A stretch of 57,002 bases of DNA from Bacillota bacterium (GCA_023400055.1 JAEXFN010000014.1:1-57002), one strand, 5' to 3'. Counted from the stretch's first letter, positions 1 to 9,529 are shown. Notes: generated by a model not told the origin, from the letters alone. A program made the numbers and translations.

Positions 1-146
1 CATTGAGTTACTGAAAGAGCTCATTGAGTGACTGAAAGAGCTCATTGAGTGACTGAAAGAGCTCATTGAGTGACTGAAAGAGCTCATTGAGTGACTGAAA
101 GAGCTCATTGAGTGACTGAAAGAGCTCATTGAGTAACAGAATGAAC
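1..146. repeat. 21-bp tandem repeat array upstream of flhA
   Basis: Seven consecutive 21-bp units. The five at 21-125 are identical (core CATTGAGTGACTGAAAGAG) and the outer ones (1-20 and 126-146) are degenerate. The same unit family, in either orientation, recurs near 20.6-21.2, 30.2, 40.7-41.0 and 56.8 kb. The array runs off the left window edge, so its full size is unknown. It lies only 83 bp before the flhA start, where flagellar operons usually carry flhB. Since 21 is a multiple of 3, the array stays open in several frames as a heptad repeat, but no independent coding evidence is seen. Confidence 0.9.
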
Positions 147-229
147 TGATTCGATAGCATCAATTCAATAAAAACCATTTCTGCGGCACGATACGCGGCG
201 AGATGATACGGAATGGATGGGAGTAAGCG

Positions 230-2320
230 ATGGCTCAAGCGGCAAACCGCACGGGTGTTATTTCTTGGAACGCATTGCGCAACGGCGAGATGGTCGTGGC
301 GTTGCTGGTCATCTTGGTCCTGACGATGTTCATTGTTCCACTGCCAGCCTTTATGCTGGATTTTCTGATCACCATCAATATCTGCGCCGGTTTCGCCGTG
401 GTGCTGCTGACCACCTATGTGCAGAAGAGTCTGGAATTTTCGGTTTTCCCGACGCTATTGCTGCTGACCACCTTGTTCCGGCTGGCGCTGAACGTCTCCT
501 CGACCCGGCTGATTCTGCTGAACGCCCAGGCGGGGCGGGTCATTGAAGCTTTCGGGCAGGTGGTGGCCGGCCACAACTACGTGGTCGGTTTCGTGATGTT
601 CATCATCCTGACGATCATTCAGTTCCTGGTCATTACCAAAGGCTCGGAACGCGTGGCCGAGGTGGCCGCCCGGTTCACCCTGGACGCGATGCCCGGCAAG
701 CAGATGAGCATCGACGCCGATCTGAACGCCGGGATGATCAATGAGACCGAGGCGCGGACCCGCCGCCGCGAAGTGGAGCGCGAAGCCGATTTCTACGGGG
801 CGATGGACGGCGCCAGCAAGTTCGTCAAGGGCGACGCCATCGCCGGGATCCTGATCATCATCATCAACATCGTCGGCGGTTTCATCATCGGAGCGACCCA
901 GAAGGGCTTCACCATCATGCAATCGCTCCAGACCTATTCGTTGCTGACCATCGGCGACGGTCTGGTCACCCAGATTCCGGCGCTGTTATTGTCGACCGCT
1001 ACCGGCATCCTGGTGACCCGGTCGGCGTCCGAGGACAACCTGGGCAACGATTTGGGCCGCCAGTTGCTGGCCTATCCGAAGATCCTTTATTTTGTGGCGG
1101 GCATGATCGGCTTCTTCGGGCTGATTCCGGGAATGCCCAAGCTGGCCTTCTTTACCATCGCCGCCATCGTCGGCTTCCTGGGCTACCGTTTGCATCAGGC
1201 GCCGCTGCCCGCCAAGGAAGAGCCCGGCCGCGCCGCCGGCAGCGAGGAAGCCGCGCCGGAAGAGGTCAAGAAACCGGAGAATGTCAACTCCCTGCTGCAG
1301 ATCGATCCGATGGAGCTGGAGATCGGCTACCGGCTGATTCCGCTGGTCGATCCCAACCAGGGCGGCGACCTCTTCGAAAGGGTGACCATGATCCGGCGCC
1401 AGACCGCCTTGGAGCTCGGAATGATCCTGCCGCCGATCCGCATCCGCGACAATATGCAATTGCAGCCGACCTCCTATGTGATCAAGATCAAAGGGGTCGA
1501 TGTGACCAAAGGGGAGATCATTCCCAATCATTATCTGGCCATGGACCCCGGGATCGTGTCGCAGCCGATCGAGGGCATCGCCACCACCGAACCGGCCTTC
1601 GGCCTGCCGGCCATCTGGATCACCGAGGCCCAGCGCGATGAGGCCGAAATATCCGGTTATACGGTGGTGGATCCGCCCTCGGTGCTGGCCACGCACCTGA
1701 CGGAGATCATCAAGTCGCACGCCTATGAATTGCTGGGCCGGCAGGAAGTGCAGACGCTCATCAATAATCTCAAGGAAGATTACAATGTGGTCGTCAATGA
1801 GCTGATTCCCAGCCTGATGTCCATCGGCGAAGTTCAGAAAGTATTGGTCAACCTGCTCAAAGAGGGCATTCCCATCCGCAATTTGGTGACGGTGCTGGAA
1901 ACCCTGGCGGACTACGCCCCGCTGACCAAGGATGTGGAAATGCTTACCGAATACGTGCGCCAGGCGCTCAACCGGCAGATCACCAAAATGGTGCAGTCCG
2001 AGGACGAAATCATCCGGGTGATCACCCTGGATCCCGATCTGGAGCAACTGCTGGTCAAAATCCAGAAGGAGGCCAGGGAGGGAGCGGGTCTGGCGGTGGA
2101 TCCCCGCTTGATTCAGCAGATTTACGACAAGTTGGGCACCTTGATGAAAGAAGCCAGCAACTCCGGGGTGCAACCGATCATCCTGTGCTCGCCCGGCGTG
2201 CGCTTGACTTTTCGCAAATTGACCGAACGGCTCTCGCCGAAGTTGATGATCTTGTCTTATAATGAGATCAGTTCCGAGGCGGAAGTTCATTCCATTGGGG
2301 TGGTGGCAATTCATTCATGA
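230..2320 (+). CDS. flhA: Flagellar biosynthesis protein FlhA
   Basis: Membrane component of the flagellar type III export gate, which unfolds and exports rod, hook and filament subunits and docks export chaperones. The 696-residue length is normal. An N-terminal polytopic membrane domain (about residues 15-320, starting with VVALLVILVL) is interrupted by the conserved cytoplasmic loop EREADFYGAMDGASKFVKGD near residues 183-205. A short Ala/Glu-rich linker then leads into the cytoplasmic nonameric-ring domain (about 350-696). The ATG at 230 follows GGGAG with good spacing. The stop overlaps the flhF start (ATGA), so translation is probably coupled. flhB is not in the window; a repeat array occupies the sequence immediately upstream. 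Confidence 0.97.
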   Translation: MAQAANRTGVISWNALRNGEMVVALLVILVLTMFIVPLPAFMLDFLITINICAGFAVVLLTTYVQKSLEFSVFPTLLLLTTLFRLALNVSSTRLILLNAQAGRVIEAFGQVVAGHNYVVGFVMFIILTIIQFLVITKGSERVAEVAARFTLDAMPGKQMSIDADLNAGMINETEARTRRREVEREADFYGAMDGASKFVKGDAIAGILIIIINIVGGFIIGATQKGFTIMQSLQTYSLLTIGDGLVTQIPALLLSTATGILVTRSASEDNLGNDLGRQLLAYPKILYFVAGMIGFFGLIPGMPKLAFFTIAAIVGFLGYRLHQAPLPAKEEPGRAAGSEEAAPEEVKKPENVNSLLQIDPMELEIGYRLIPLVDPNQGGDLFERVTMIRRQTALELGMILPPIRIRDNMQLQPTSYVIKIKGVDVTKGEIIPNHYLAMDPGIVSQPIEGIATTEPAFGLPAIWITEAQRDEAEISGYTVVDPPSVLATHLTEIIKSHAYELLGRQEVQTLINNLKEDYNVVVNELIPSLMSIGEVQKVLVNLLKEGIPIRNLVTVLETLADYAPLTKDVEMLTEYVRQALNRQITKMVQSEDEIIRVITLDPDLEQLLVKIQKEAREGAGLAVDPRLIQQIYDKLGTLMKEASNSGVQPIILCSPGVRLTFRKLTERLSPKLMILSYNEISSEAEVHSIGVVAIHS

Positions 2321-3555
2321 GAGTAAAACGCTACGTGGCAGGAACGATCCAGGAGGCAATCGCCCGGGTCAAGAGCGATCTGGGGCGAAATGCCATTATC
2401 CTGCATACCAAGCAGTTTAAAGAGGGCGGGTTTCTGGGTTTGTTTGCGGAACGCCGCTTTGAAGTCATCGCCGCGGTCGACGAAAACGCCGCCGCGCAAG
2501 TCCCGGCCATTGGCGGGGCCGGGGCGCGGGATGGCGGCAACGGCCCGGAAGCTTCATTGCGCAGCGAACCGCGCCCGCTGGAGCCCGGCGCGAGCGTCCC
2601 GAGCCCCGCAGCCGCGGCCGCGGCTGTGGCCGAGCAGGCCAGGGAAGCCGCAACCGAGCCGTTTCTAAAAACGCTCCAGTCCGAATTGAGCGACCTGAAA
2701 AAAATGCTCGTCAAGGTCACCGGCTCTCCCGAAGAAACCGCCGCGGAAAGGAACCCCGTCCTGGCGACGGTCCGGAAACGCCTTCGCGAACTGCAGCTGG
2801 ATGAGGGGTTGATCGAGCAACTGTTTTTGCAGATCCCCAATCACGTGCTGAACAATCCGAATATCTCCGAGAAGATCATCTTGGCCCGCTGCGGCCATCT
2901 TTTGGTCAACAACCTCGCCTTCGACGGCGGGATCGAGCAGGGCGCCCCGCCGGAGCAACAGATCGTGGCCTTAATCGGCCCGACCGGCGTCGGCAAAACC
3001 ACCACCATCGCCAAATTGGCCGCCAATTTCAGCCTGTATCACAACCGGAAGGTCGGCCTGATCACGCTGGACACGTTTCGCATCGCGGCGGTGGAGCATC
3101 TGAAGACCTATGGCGACATCATCAATCTGCCGGTGGAAGTGATCTACACCGAAAGCGATTTCAACCGGGCGCTGGAAAACTTGCGCGATTGCGATTTGAT
3201 CCTGATCGACACGGCCGGCCGCAGCCCGTACAATCAGTTGATGCTGAACGACTTGAAACGTTTCCTGGCGCACCCGAAGATCAGCCAGATCATGCTGGTG
3301 ATCAGCGCCACCACCCAGTATCGCGACATGGTAAAGATCATCGAGCGTTTTTCGCTGATCTCCTTTACGCATCTGATCTTCTCGAAACTGGATGAAACCG
3401 AGAGCATCGGCCCGATTATCAATTTGGCGTGGCAGAATAAGGTTCCGCTGGCCTACCTGACCACCGGCCAAAATGTTCCCGATGATATCGAATTGGCCAA
3501 TCCGGCCCGCTTAATATCACGTTTTTACAAGGGGTCCGTTCATGATAATGGCTGA
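2317..3555 (+). CDS. flhF: Flagellar biosynthesis GTPase FlhF (SRP family)
   Basis: SRP-type GTPase that, with FlhG, sets flagellar position and number at the membrane. Of 412 residues, the N-terminal basic B domain starts MRVKRYVAGTIQEA and is followed by an Ala/Pro-rich low-complexity linker (about 60-115). The NG domain carries the P-loop GPTGVGKTTT near residue 220, the DTFR motif near 251 and DTAGR near 298. It overlaps flhA by 4 nt and flhG by 14 nt. Its place between flhA and the MinD-like gene is the canonical arrangement. SRP54 and FtsY are excluded by the B domain and the context. Confidence 0.96.
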   Translation: MRVKRYVAGTIQEAIARVKSDLGRNAIILHTKQFKEGGFLGLFAERRFEVIAAVDENAAAQVPAIGGAGARDGGNGPEASLRSEPRPLEPGASVPSPAAAAAAVAEQAREAATEPFLKTLQSELSDLKKMLVKVTGSPEETAAERNPVLATVRKRLRELQLDEGLIEQLFLQIPNHVLNNPNISEKIILARCGHLLVNNLAFDGGIEQGAPPEQQIVALIGPTGVGKTTTIAKLAANFSLYHNRKVGLITLDTFRIAAVEHLKTYGDIINLPVEVIYTESDFNRALENLRDCDLILIDTAGRSPYNQLMLNDLKRFLAHPKISQIMLVISATTQYRDMVKIIERFSLISFTHLIFSKLDETESIGPIINLAWQNKVPLAYLTTGQNVPDDIELANPARLISRFYKGSVHDNG

Positions 3556-4423
3556 TCAAGCCCAACGGCTCCGGGAGATCATGGAGCGCCATAAAAAAGC
3601 CGCGGCGCCGGCCCGGGTTATCGCGATAACCAGTGGCAAAGGCGGCGTCGGCAAGACCTGCATCTCGGTCAATCTGGGGATCGCCCTGTCCAAACTCGGC
3701 AAACGGGTTTTATTGGTCGATGCCGATCTGGGCTTGGCCAATGTCGATGTGATGATGGGTATCGTGCCCCGTTTCAATATGGGCGATGTCATTTTCAATG
3801 GCAAAGAGCTTTCCGATGTGCTGGAGGAGGGGCCGCACGGCCTGAAAATATTCGCCGGCGCGTCCGGCCTCCAACAATTGGCCGATCTGAATGATGTCAA
3901 TTTGGATCATTGTTTGAAAAATCTAATTGAAATTGAAAATTATGCCGATATTATTTTAATTGATACCGGTGCGGGCATTTCCAAGAATGTTCTCAAATTC
4001 GTGCTGGCAGCCGGCGAAGTGATCATTGTGACGACTCCGGATCCGACGGCGATTACCGACGCCTATGGCATTATCAAGGTGTTGGTCGGCTACGACGCCC
4101 AGCTGCCGTTGCGGGTCATCGTGAACATGGTTCAGACGGCGAAGGAGGGAGCTCAGGTCATTCAGCGGCTAAGCACAGTCTCCCAGAAGTTCCTGGGCAT
4201 CAGTCTGGCCGAGCTGGGTTATTTGCCGGCGGATCCCGTGGTGGCGAAGGCAGTGAAGGAACAGACGCCGTTCGTGATCAACCATCCCCATGCCTCGGTC
4301 ACCCGTTCCCTGAACCAGATCGCCGATCGTCTGCTGGCGGGCGACGGGGCTGAAGAGCCCAAACCAGTCGCTGCTCCAGTCAGTTTTTTTGAACGCTTCG
4401 TTAAACAACTGAGACGGGTATAA
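3542..4423 (+). CDS. flhG: Flagellum site-determining ATPase FlhG (MinD/ParA family)
   Basis: MinD-like ATPase (also called YlxH) that stimulates the FlhF GTPase and limits flagellar number. The 293-residue protein has the deviant Walker A GKGGVGKT near residues 31-38, the switch region DADLGLANVDVMMG and the motif LIDTGAG. Before the P-loop is a short N-terminal extension (MADQAQRLREIMERHKKA) that matches the DQAxxLR motif by which FlhG proteins activate FlhF. Two starts are possible, ATG 3542 or ATG 3548; AAGGGG at 3529-3534 suits both. Chromosomal ParA/MinD is unlikely given the operon position. Confidence 0.95.
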   Translation: MIMADQAQRLREIMERHKKAAAPARVIAITSGKGGVGKTCISVNLGIALSKLGKRVLLVDADLGLANVDVMMGIVPRFNMGDVIFNGKELSDVLEEGPHGLKIFAGASGLQQLADLNDVNLDHCLKNLIEIENYADIILIDTGAGISKNVLKFVLAAGEVIIVTTPDPTAITDAYGIIKVLVGYDAQLPLRVIVNMVQTAKEGAQVIQRLSTVSQKFLGISLAELGYLPADPVVAKAVKEQTPFVINHPHASVTRSLNQIADRLLAGDGAEEPKPVAAPVSFFERFVKQLRRV

Positions 4424-4427
4424 ACAG

Positions 4428-5108
4428 ATGGATCTTCAAAAAGACGATTATTTGGAAGTTGAGCTGCTGAATAAGAAACAATCGTTATCCTTTCTGAGCC
4501 AAGTGATCGATCGGGCCGGGGATTGGATCGCCATTACGGTCCCGGATGACCAGTCCGGGGTATTTACGACCGGCGCGTCGCTGAAGATCGTCTTTTCCAA
4601 AAAAGATGACGCCTTATATGAATGCCGAACCAAAATCGTGGCACCGGTGGCCGGCGGGGACAGCCTCCGCGGCTCGCAATCCTTTTATTACATCAAGGTC
4701 AAGGCGCCGACGGCAGTCCTGCGCAACCAGCGCCGTTCTTACGTCCGGGTGAGCGTGCGGATCGGCGTCGATCTGCTGTATTTCTATGATGAAGGGGTGC
4801 CGGTTACCGCGTTTACGGTGAATTCGATCGATCTGAGCGCGGAGGGAGTCCGGGTGGAGACGCCGATGCCTTTGGAGTCGGGGGTGCGTTTGATGGTGGC
4901 GCTGTTGCTGCCGCAATTAAACGGGGTCGAAGAGATCTGCAGCCACGCCGAGGTCGTACGCAGCGAGTTGATAGTTCCGCCCGAACCGGGGTCGCTGGCG
5001 ACCTACGGTACGGCTTTGAAGTTTATCCGCATTCCGCAGATCAATATGAAGAAGATTTTGAAATTTGTTTATAAACAGCAGGAATTGCAGGCGAAAAGTC
5101 TAATTTAA
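4428..5108 (+). CDS. PilZ-domain flagellar brake protein (YcgR/YpfB type)
   Basis: Cyclic-di-GMP receptor expected to slow or tune flagellar rotation. The N-terminal half (about 1-95) is the YcgR-like beta-barrel domain and the C-terminal half (about 98-220) is PilZ. The c-di-GMP-binding motifs are visible: an arginine-rich RRSYVR near residue 102 and the D-x-S-x-x-G motif as DLSAEG near 134. It starts 4 nt after flhG in the same direction. B. subtilis has cheB at this point, so the gene may replace that position in this operon; no cheB or cheY is seen in the window. Confidence 0.88.
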   Translation: MDLQKDDYLEVELLNKKQSLSFLSQVIDRAGDWIAITVPDDQSGVFTTGASLKIVFSKKDDALYECRTKIVAPVAGGDSLRGSQSFYYIKVKAPTAVLRNQRRSYVRVSVRIGVDLLYFYDEGVPVTAFTVNSIDLSAEGVRVETPMPLESGVRLMVALLLPQLNGVEEICSHAEVVRSELIVPPEPGSLATYGTALKFIRIPQINMKKILKFVYKQQELQAKSLI

Positions 5109-5126
5109 CCGTTAGGGGGTGGCCGG

Positions 5127-7073
5127 ATGGATGTCTCGCAATATTTAGGCGTTTTCATGGATGAATGTCAAGAACATTTACTTACGCTCAATCAGTCATT
5201 GCTAGAGCTGGAACATAGTCCGGAGGATTCCGGGATCCTTGACAAAATCTTTCGAGCTGCTCATACCCTAAAAGGTGCTTCCGCAACGATGGGTTTCAGC
5301 AAGATGGCCGACCTGACCCACGCCATGGAGGATGTGCTAAGCAAGTTGCGCGCCAGGGAACTCAGTCTGAGCGCGGATATGATGAATACATTGTTTGAAG
5401 CCGTCGATCTCCTGGAGATCTTGACCAATAAGATCGGCGAGGGCAAAGAGGAAGATATCGAGATCGGCGGCGCGGTTCAGGAATTACGCCACTTTGTCGC
5501 CGCCGATAAGGCGGAAGCCAAAGCGGAACGGCGCCCCAAATTCATCTTGCGCTACCTCGAAGCGGAGCGGGAACAGATCGCCGCCGCGCTCGATCAAGGC
5601 GCCAAACTGTACCATATCGACGTCACCCTGGTCGCGGATTGCCCCTTGAAGGGGGCCCGCGTTTACATGGTGATGCGCGAGGTCGAAAAGCTCGGGACGG
5701 TGATCCGCACCATCCCGCCAGTGAAAGAACTGGAGGAAGAAAATTTCGACCTTCGTTTCGTCATCGGTTGCATTTCGACCGCCACCGCCGCGGAACTCCA
5801 TAAGGCCGCATCCAATATCTCCGACGTCGCCGCTGTCCTGGTCGAGGAGATCCAACTCGATCAGCTCCAGCTGGAGCGGAGAGTTCAGGATAGCGTCGCG
5901 GAGCATGATAAAATAAAGATTACGAACAGTCCCACCGTGCGGGTGGAAATCCGTAAGCTGGACGATTTGATGAATCTCGTTGCGGAACTGGTGATTAACC
6001 GTTCCCGGCTGGAATCGCTGGGATCGTCCCTCGGCTCCAAAGAGCTGGATGAAGTGGTCGAACAAGTCGGTCGTCTGACCTTGGACTTGCGGGATAGCGT
6101 CTTGAAAGCGCGGATGGTTCCGGTGGAAACCGTTTTCTCCCGCTTCCCGCGTTTGGTACGCGATTTATCCAAGGAACTCGGCAAGCAGATCGACCTGGAG
6201 ATCTTCGGGAGTGAGACTGAACTGGACCGGACGGTGATCGACGAGATCGGCGATCCCCTGGTTCATATCATTCGTAACGCCATCGATCATGGCATTGAAA
6301 ATATCGAGCAGCGTAAGGCGGCCAACAAGCCCGTGCAGGGCAAAATCACGCTGAACGCCTATCAGGAAGGCAACAGCGTGATCATCACGGTCACCGATGA
6401 CGGGCGCGGCTTCGATCCGCAAAAGGTCCGCCAAAAAGCGCTCCGTCTGGGCTTGGTTTCGGCGGAAGCCGTGGCGGAGATGCCGGACGAGCAGATTCTC
6501 GATTTTACTTTCCTGCCCGGATTCTCTACCGCCGAGAGAGTGACCGATGTTTCCGGGCGCGGCGTCGGCATGGACGTTGTCAAAACCAAGGTAGATTCCT
6601 TGGGAGGCCTGGTCCATATCGAGTCGGAGCTCGGCGAGGGTTCCCGAATCGTCATCCGGCTGCCGTTGACCCTGGCGATCATTCAAACCTTGATGGTCCA
6701 GTTGGGCAAGGAGATCTATGCCATTCCCTCGAGTTACATCGAGCAAATCACCAGCCTCAACCGGACCGATATTAAAAAGATTCGGAAACAAGAGGTTTTC
6801 ATGTTGCGCGGCGAAGTGATCCCGCTCATTCGTCTCCAGGATGTGCTGGAGATTCCCGAGGCCCAGAACGCCCATTTCGAAGAACTGGACGTGATCGTGC
6901 TCAAAGTGGGAGAACGGCTGGTCGGTTGCGTGGTCGACGCCTTATTGCGCCAACAGGATGTCGTGATAAAATCCCTGGGGGGCTTCCTGGGGGCGATCAA
7001 AGGGATCGCCGGAGCGACGATTCTCGGGGATGGGCGGGTCGCCTTAATTTTGGATATTCGGGCCGTAGCCTAA
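5127..7073 (+). CDS. cheA: Chemotaxis histidine kinase CheA
   Basis: Receptor-coupled histidine kinase that phosphorylates CheY. The order in 648 residues is: Hpt domain with the phospho-acceptor in RAAHTLKGAS (His46); a P2 regulator-docking domain (about 135-245); a dimerisation helix pair (about 270-330); HATPase with N box HIIRNAIDHGIE (about 380), G1 DDGRGFD (about 424) and G2 GRGVGMD (about 476); and a C-terminal CheW-like P5 domain (about 515-648). All catalytic motifs are intact. The ATG at 5127 is preceded by a GGGGGTGG-type ribosome-binding site. The gene is directly followed by cheW, its coupling partner. Confidence 0.97.
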   Translation: MDVSQYLGVFMDECQEHLLTLNQSLLELEHSPEDSGILDKIFRAAHTLKGASATMGFSKMADLTHAMEDVLSKLRARELSLSADMMNTLFEAVDLLEILTNKIGEGKEEDIEIGGAVQELRHFVAADKAEAKAERRPKFILRYLEAEREQIAAALDQGAKLYHIDVTLVADCPLKGARVYMVMREVEKLGTVIRTIPPVKELEEENFDLRFVIGCISTATAAELHKAASNISDVAAVLVEEIQLDQLQLERRVQDSVAEHDKIKITNSPTVRVEIRKLDDLMNLVAELVINRSRLESLGSSLGSKELDEVVEQVGRLTLDLRDSVLKARMVPVETVFSRFPRLVRDLSKELGKQIDLEIFGSETELDRTVIDEIGDPLVHIIRNAIDHGIENIEQRKAANKPVQGKITLNAYQEGNSVIITVTDDGRGFDPQKVRQKALRLGLVSAEAVAEMPDEQILDFTFLPGFSTAERVTDVSGRGVGMDVVKTKVDSLGGLVHIESELGEGSRIVIRLPLTLAIIQTLMVQLGKEIYAIPSSYIEQITSLNRTDIKKIRKQEVFMLRGEVIPLIRLQDVLEIPEAQNAHFEELDVIVLKVGERLVGCVVDALLRQQDVVIKSLGGFLGAIKGIAGATILGDGRVALILDIRAVA

Positions 7074-7091
7074 AATAGAGGTGAGGAAATC

Positions 7092-7586
7092 ATGCGGGAC
7101 AAGCTGCAAGCACGCGAAGAGACAAAACAGTTGGTCGTTTTCAAGCTCGGCGACGAGGAATTCGGCGTCGATATTCTCCAGGCGCGCGAGATTGAAAAGC
7201 TCGATCAGCCGATCACCCGGGTTCCCAAAGCGCCGGTTTTCGTCGAAGGCGTCATTAATTTACGGGGTGAAGTCATTCCCATTGTCGATCTCCGCAAACG
7301 ATTCGGCTTGGTGGTCCGGGATATTACCCATCAAACGCGGGTCATCATCGTCGACTTGAACGATAACCGGGTCGGGATGGTGGTCGACGCGGTCGTCGAA
7401 GTGCTGCGGGTGAATGTATCGGACATCGGCCCTGCTCCCGCCATTACCAAAGGAGTGGATTCTTATTTCCTAAACGGAGTCGCCAAGCATAATGACAGGC
7501 TAATCATCTTGCTCAACCTCGAACGGGCGCTTTCCGCCGAAGAGGCCAAAGAATTGAATTCCATGGCGCTGGAGGAAGCCCAATGA
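7092..7586 (+). CDS. cheW: Chemotaxis coupling protein CheW
   Basis: Adaptor that links CheA to methyl-accepting receptors in the signalling array. The 164-residue protein is a single SH3-like CheW domain with the family motifs GVDILQAREIEKL, VEGVINLRGEVIPIVDLR and VGMVVDAVVEVLRV. It has a short, charged N-terminal extension and a C-terminal tail. GAGGTGAGG precedes the ATG. Its last codons overlap cheC (ATGA), which indicates translational coupling. Confidence 0.96.
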   Translation: MRDKLQAREETKQLVVFKLGDEEFGVDILQAREIEKLDQPITRVPKAPVFVEGVINLRGEVIPIVDLRKRFGLVVRDITHQTRVIIVDLNDNRVGMVVDAVVEVLRVNVSDIGPAPAITKGVDSYFLNGVAKHNDRLIILLNLERALSAEEAKELNSMALEEAQ

Positions 7587-8206
7587 TCCAGTTGGAAGAC
7601 TTGAACAACGTTCAGTTGGATGCTTTGAAAGAGGTCGGCAATATTGGCGCTGGCCATGCCGCCACCGCCTTGTCGCAGATCCTGCTCGAAAGGGTGCAGA
7701 TGACTGTGCCTCACGTCTCCATCATGCCGCTCAGCCAGGTGGATCAGGTCCTGGGCGGGCCCGAACAGGTGGTCAGCGGGATTTTTATGCGGGTTTTTGG
7801 TAATGCCCCAGGGAAAATCGTTTTTCTTTTCTCGGAAGATGAGGCATTATCCTTAGCGGATTCGGTAATTCGGAATAATCTGGGTCAGACGGACACCGAT
7901 TTTCGCGAGTCCGCCTTAAAAGAGATCGCCAATATCATGACCGGCGCTTACTTATACGCATTGACCCGGTTGACCGGTTTTAACATTTTGCCTTCCGTTC
8001 CGGCGCTTGCCACTGATATGGCCGGGGCCATTATTAATACAGCTTTGCTGGATCTGGGAACCGTCGGCGATTTTGCGTTATTGATCGAGACACAATTCAG
8101 TTTGACGACACGCAAGATCAACGGCCATTTCTTCCTGGTCCCCGATCCGGATTCGCTGGAGTTGATCCTGAACGCTCTTGGGGTTGGAACTGAATGGACG
8201 AAGTAA
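7583..8206 (+). CDS. cheC: CheY-P phosphatase CheC
   Basis: Dephosphorylates CheY-P and binds CheD, giving adaptation in CheC/CheD-type systems. The 207-residue protein holds both pseudo-symmetric active-site helices with the E-x2-N signature: DALKEVGNIGAGHA (about 13-26) and ESALKEIANIMTGAY (about 110-124). Two intact sites indicate an active phosphatase. It overlaps cheW by 4 nt and cheD by 13 nt. The alternative families FliY and CheX are less likely: the length is that of CheC and the neighbour is cheD. Confidence 0.95.
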   Translation: MIQLEDLNNVQLDALKEVGNIGAGHAATALSQILLERVQMTVPHVSIMPLSQVDQVLGGPEQVVSGIFMRVFGNAPGKIVFLFSEDEALSLADSVIRNNLGQTDTDFRESALKEIANIMTGAYLYALTRLTGFNILPSVPALATDMAGAIINTALLDLGTVGDFALLIETQFSLTTRKINGHFFLVPDPDSLELILNALGVGTEWTK

Positions 8207-8676
8207 TCCGGATCGGTATGGCTGAATTGGCAGTTTCGCAAGCTCCAATGAAGATTACTACCTTGGGACTGGGGTCTTGTGTGGGAGTCTCCATCTACGA
8301 TCTCTGGGCAAGGATCGGCGGCATGATTCATATCATGCTACCTTACAGTTCGATGGCGTTGAAGTCCGAAAATCCGGCCAAATTTGCCGATACCGGTTTG
8401 CCACTGTTAATCGAGCGCCTGGAGCGGTTGGGCGCTTCCCGGGATCGCATGCTGGCCAAGATCGTCGGCGGGGCCGAGATGTTTAAAATCGATGGGCATG
8501 ATGACCGGCTGCGCATCGGGGCGCGGAATATCGAAGCGGTCGAGCAAATCGCGCAGGAACTGGCGCTAAGAATCATCGCCCGCAGCGTGGGCGGAAATAC
8601 CGGTAAAAGTATCGTTTTAAATATCGAGGACGGCAGCGTCCAGATTCGAATGATCAACGGAGTTGTTATCATATGA
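8194..8676 (+). CDS. cheD: Chemoreceptor glutamine deamidase CheD
   Basis: Deamidates glutamines of methyl-accepting chemoreceptors and is regulated through CheC. The 160 residues contain the catalytic cysteine in LGLGSCVGVSIYD (Cys29) and the catalytic histidine in GGMIHIMLP (His46). The later KIVGGAEMF block is also typical of the family. It overlaps the cheC 3' end by 13 nt. It closes the chemotaxis block before sigD, from which it is separated by about 58 nt that carry a strong AAGGAGGG site. Confidence 0.95.
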   Translation: MDEVIRIGMAELAVSQAPMKITTLGLGSCVGVSIYDLWARIGGMIHIMLPYSSMALKSENPAKFADTGLPLLIERLERLGASRDRMLAKIVGGAEMFKIDGHDDRLRIGARNIEAVEQIAQELALRIIARSVGGNTGKSIVLNIEDGSVQIRMINGVVII

Positions 8677-8734
8677 GCATGGAAGACAGGCGGCCAATGG
8701 ATGGTAAGGCGTAATAGGAAGAAGGAGGGTAGCG

Positions 8735-9529
8735 ATGTCTTTCGACAAGACTGCTCAGAATGAGGAGAGTTTATGGCATGATTATCTATTGTCAAAGTCT
8801 CCGGCTACCAGAGAATCGATAATCTTAAAATATGCACCCCTGGTAAAATATGTCGCAGGACGCGTTGCAATTGGCTTACCATCGAATGTAGAATTTGATG
8901 ACCTTGTTAGTTTCGGGGTTTTTGGTTTAATGGATGCGATCGAGAAGTACGATCCGTCCCGCGGAATCAAATTTGAAACCTATGCGATATCGCGAATACG
9001 CGGTTCGATCCTGGATGGTTTGAGGAGCAATGACTGGGTACCCCGTTCGGTTCGTCAAAAGGCCCGAGAATTAGAGCGAATCTGCTCCGAACTTGAGAAT
9101 AAGCTGGGCCGTTCCGCTTCGGATCAAGAGATCAGCGATGCGATGGCCATCAGCGTCCAGGAGTTTTACGAGTTGTTATCGGAAGTAAGCAGTACCACCT
9201 TGAGTTCGCTGGATGAACTTTGGCTGGTCCATTCCAATGATGAGGATTCGGTACGGGTTCTCGACTTGGTCCGTAATAATGACAGTGAGGATCCGCTGCA
9301 CCAGGTGGAGATGGAAGAGATCAAATCCACCTTGGCCACAGCCATCGACTGCCTGCCGGAACGGGAACGGATGGTTATTGCGCTTTATTATTATGAGGGC
9401 TTAACCTTGAAAGAGATCGGCGAGATCATGGAGATCTCCGAGTCGCGGGTTTCCCAAATACATACCAAGGCAATTTTTCGGCTGCGAGGCCGATTGAACC
9501 GCTGGCGCAAATCATATACGGAGATTTAA
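8735..9529 (+). CDS. sigD: Flagellar sigma factor SigD (FliA, sigma-28 class)
   Basis: Alternative sigma factor for late flagellar, motility and chemotaxis promoters. In 264 residues, region 2 contains FDDLVSFGVFGLMDAIEKYD and KFETYAISRIRGSILDGLR, region 3 contains VPRSVRQKARELE, and region 4 ends in the helix-turn-helix LTLKEIGEIMEISESRVSQIHTKA. The DWVPRSVR element is diagnostic of the FliA/SigD group. The start at 8735 has the best ribosome-binding site of the operon (GAAGGAGGG). The gene following it starts only 4 nt after the stop. Confidence 0.96.
   Translation: MSFDKTAQNEESLWHDYLLSKSPATRESIILKYAPLVKYVAGRVAIGLPSNVEFDDLVSFGVFGLMDAIEKYDPSRGIKFETYAISRIRGSILDGLRSNDWVPRSVRQKARELERICSELENKLGRSASDQEISDAMAISVQEFYELLSEVSSTTLSSLDELWLVHSNDEDSVRVLDLVRNNDSEDPLHQVEMEEIKSTLATAIDCLPERERMVIALYYYEGLTLKEIGEIMEISESRVSQIHTKAIFRLRGRLNRWRKSYTEI

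Noticed and set aside
8..238. Minus-strand ORF of repeated NELFQSL heptads
   Set aside because: It is the reverse translation of the 21-bp DNA array, overlaps the flhA start and has no ribosome-binding site. The same DNA repeat occurs in clearly non-coding gaps.
986..2314. Long minus-strand ORF (442 codons) antisense to flhA
   Set aside because: Composition is His/Gln/Arg/Asp-rich as expected for a shadow frame of a GC-rich gene; flhA is unambiguous.
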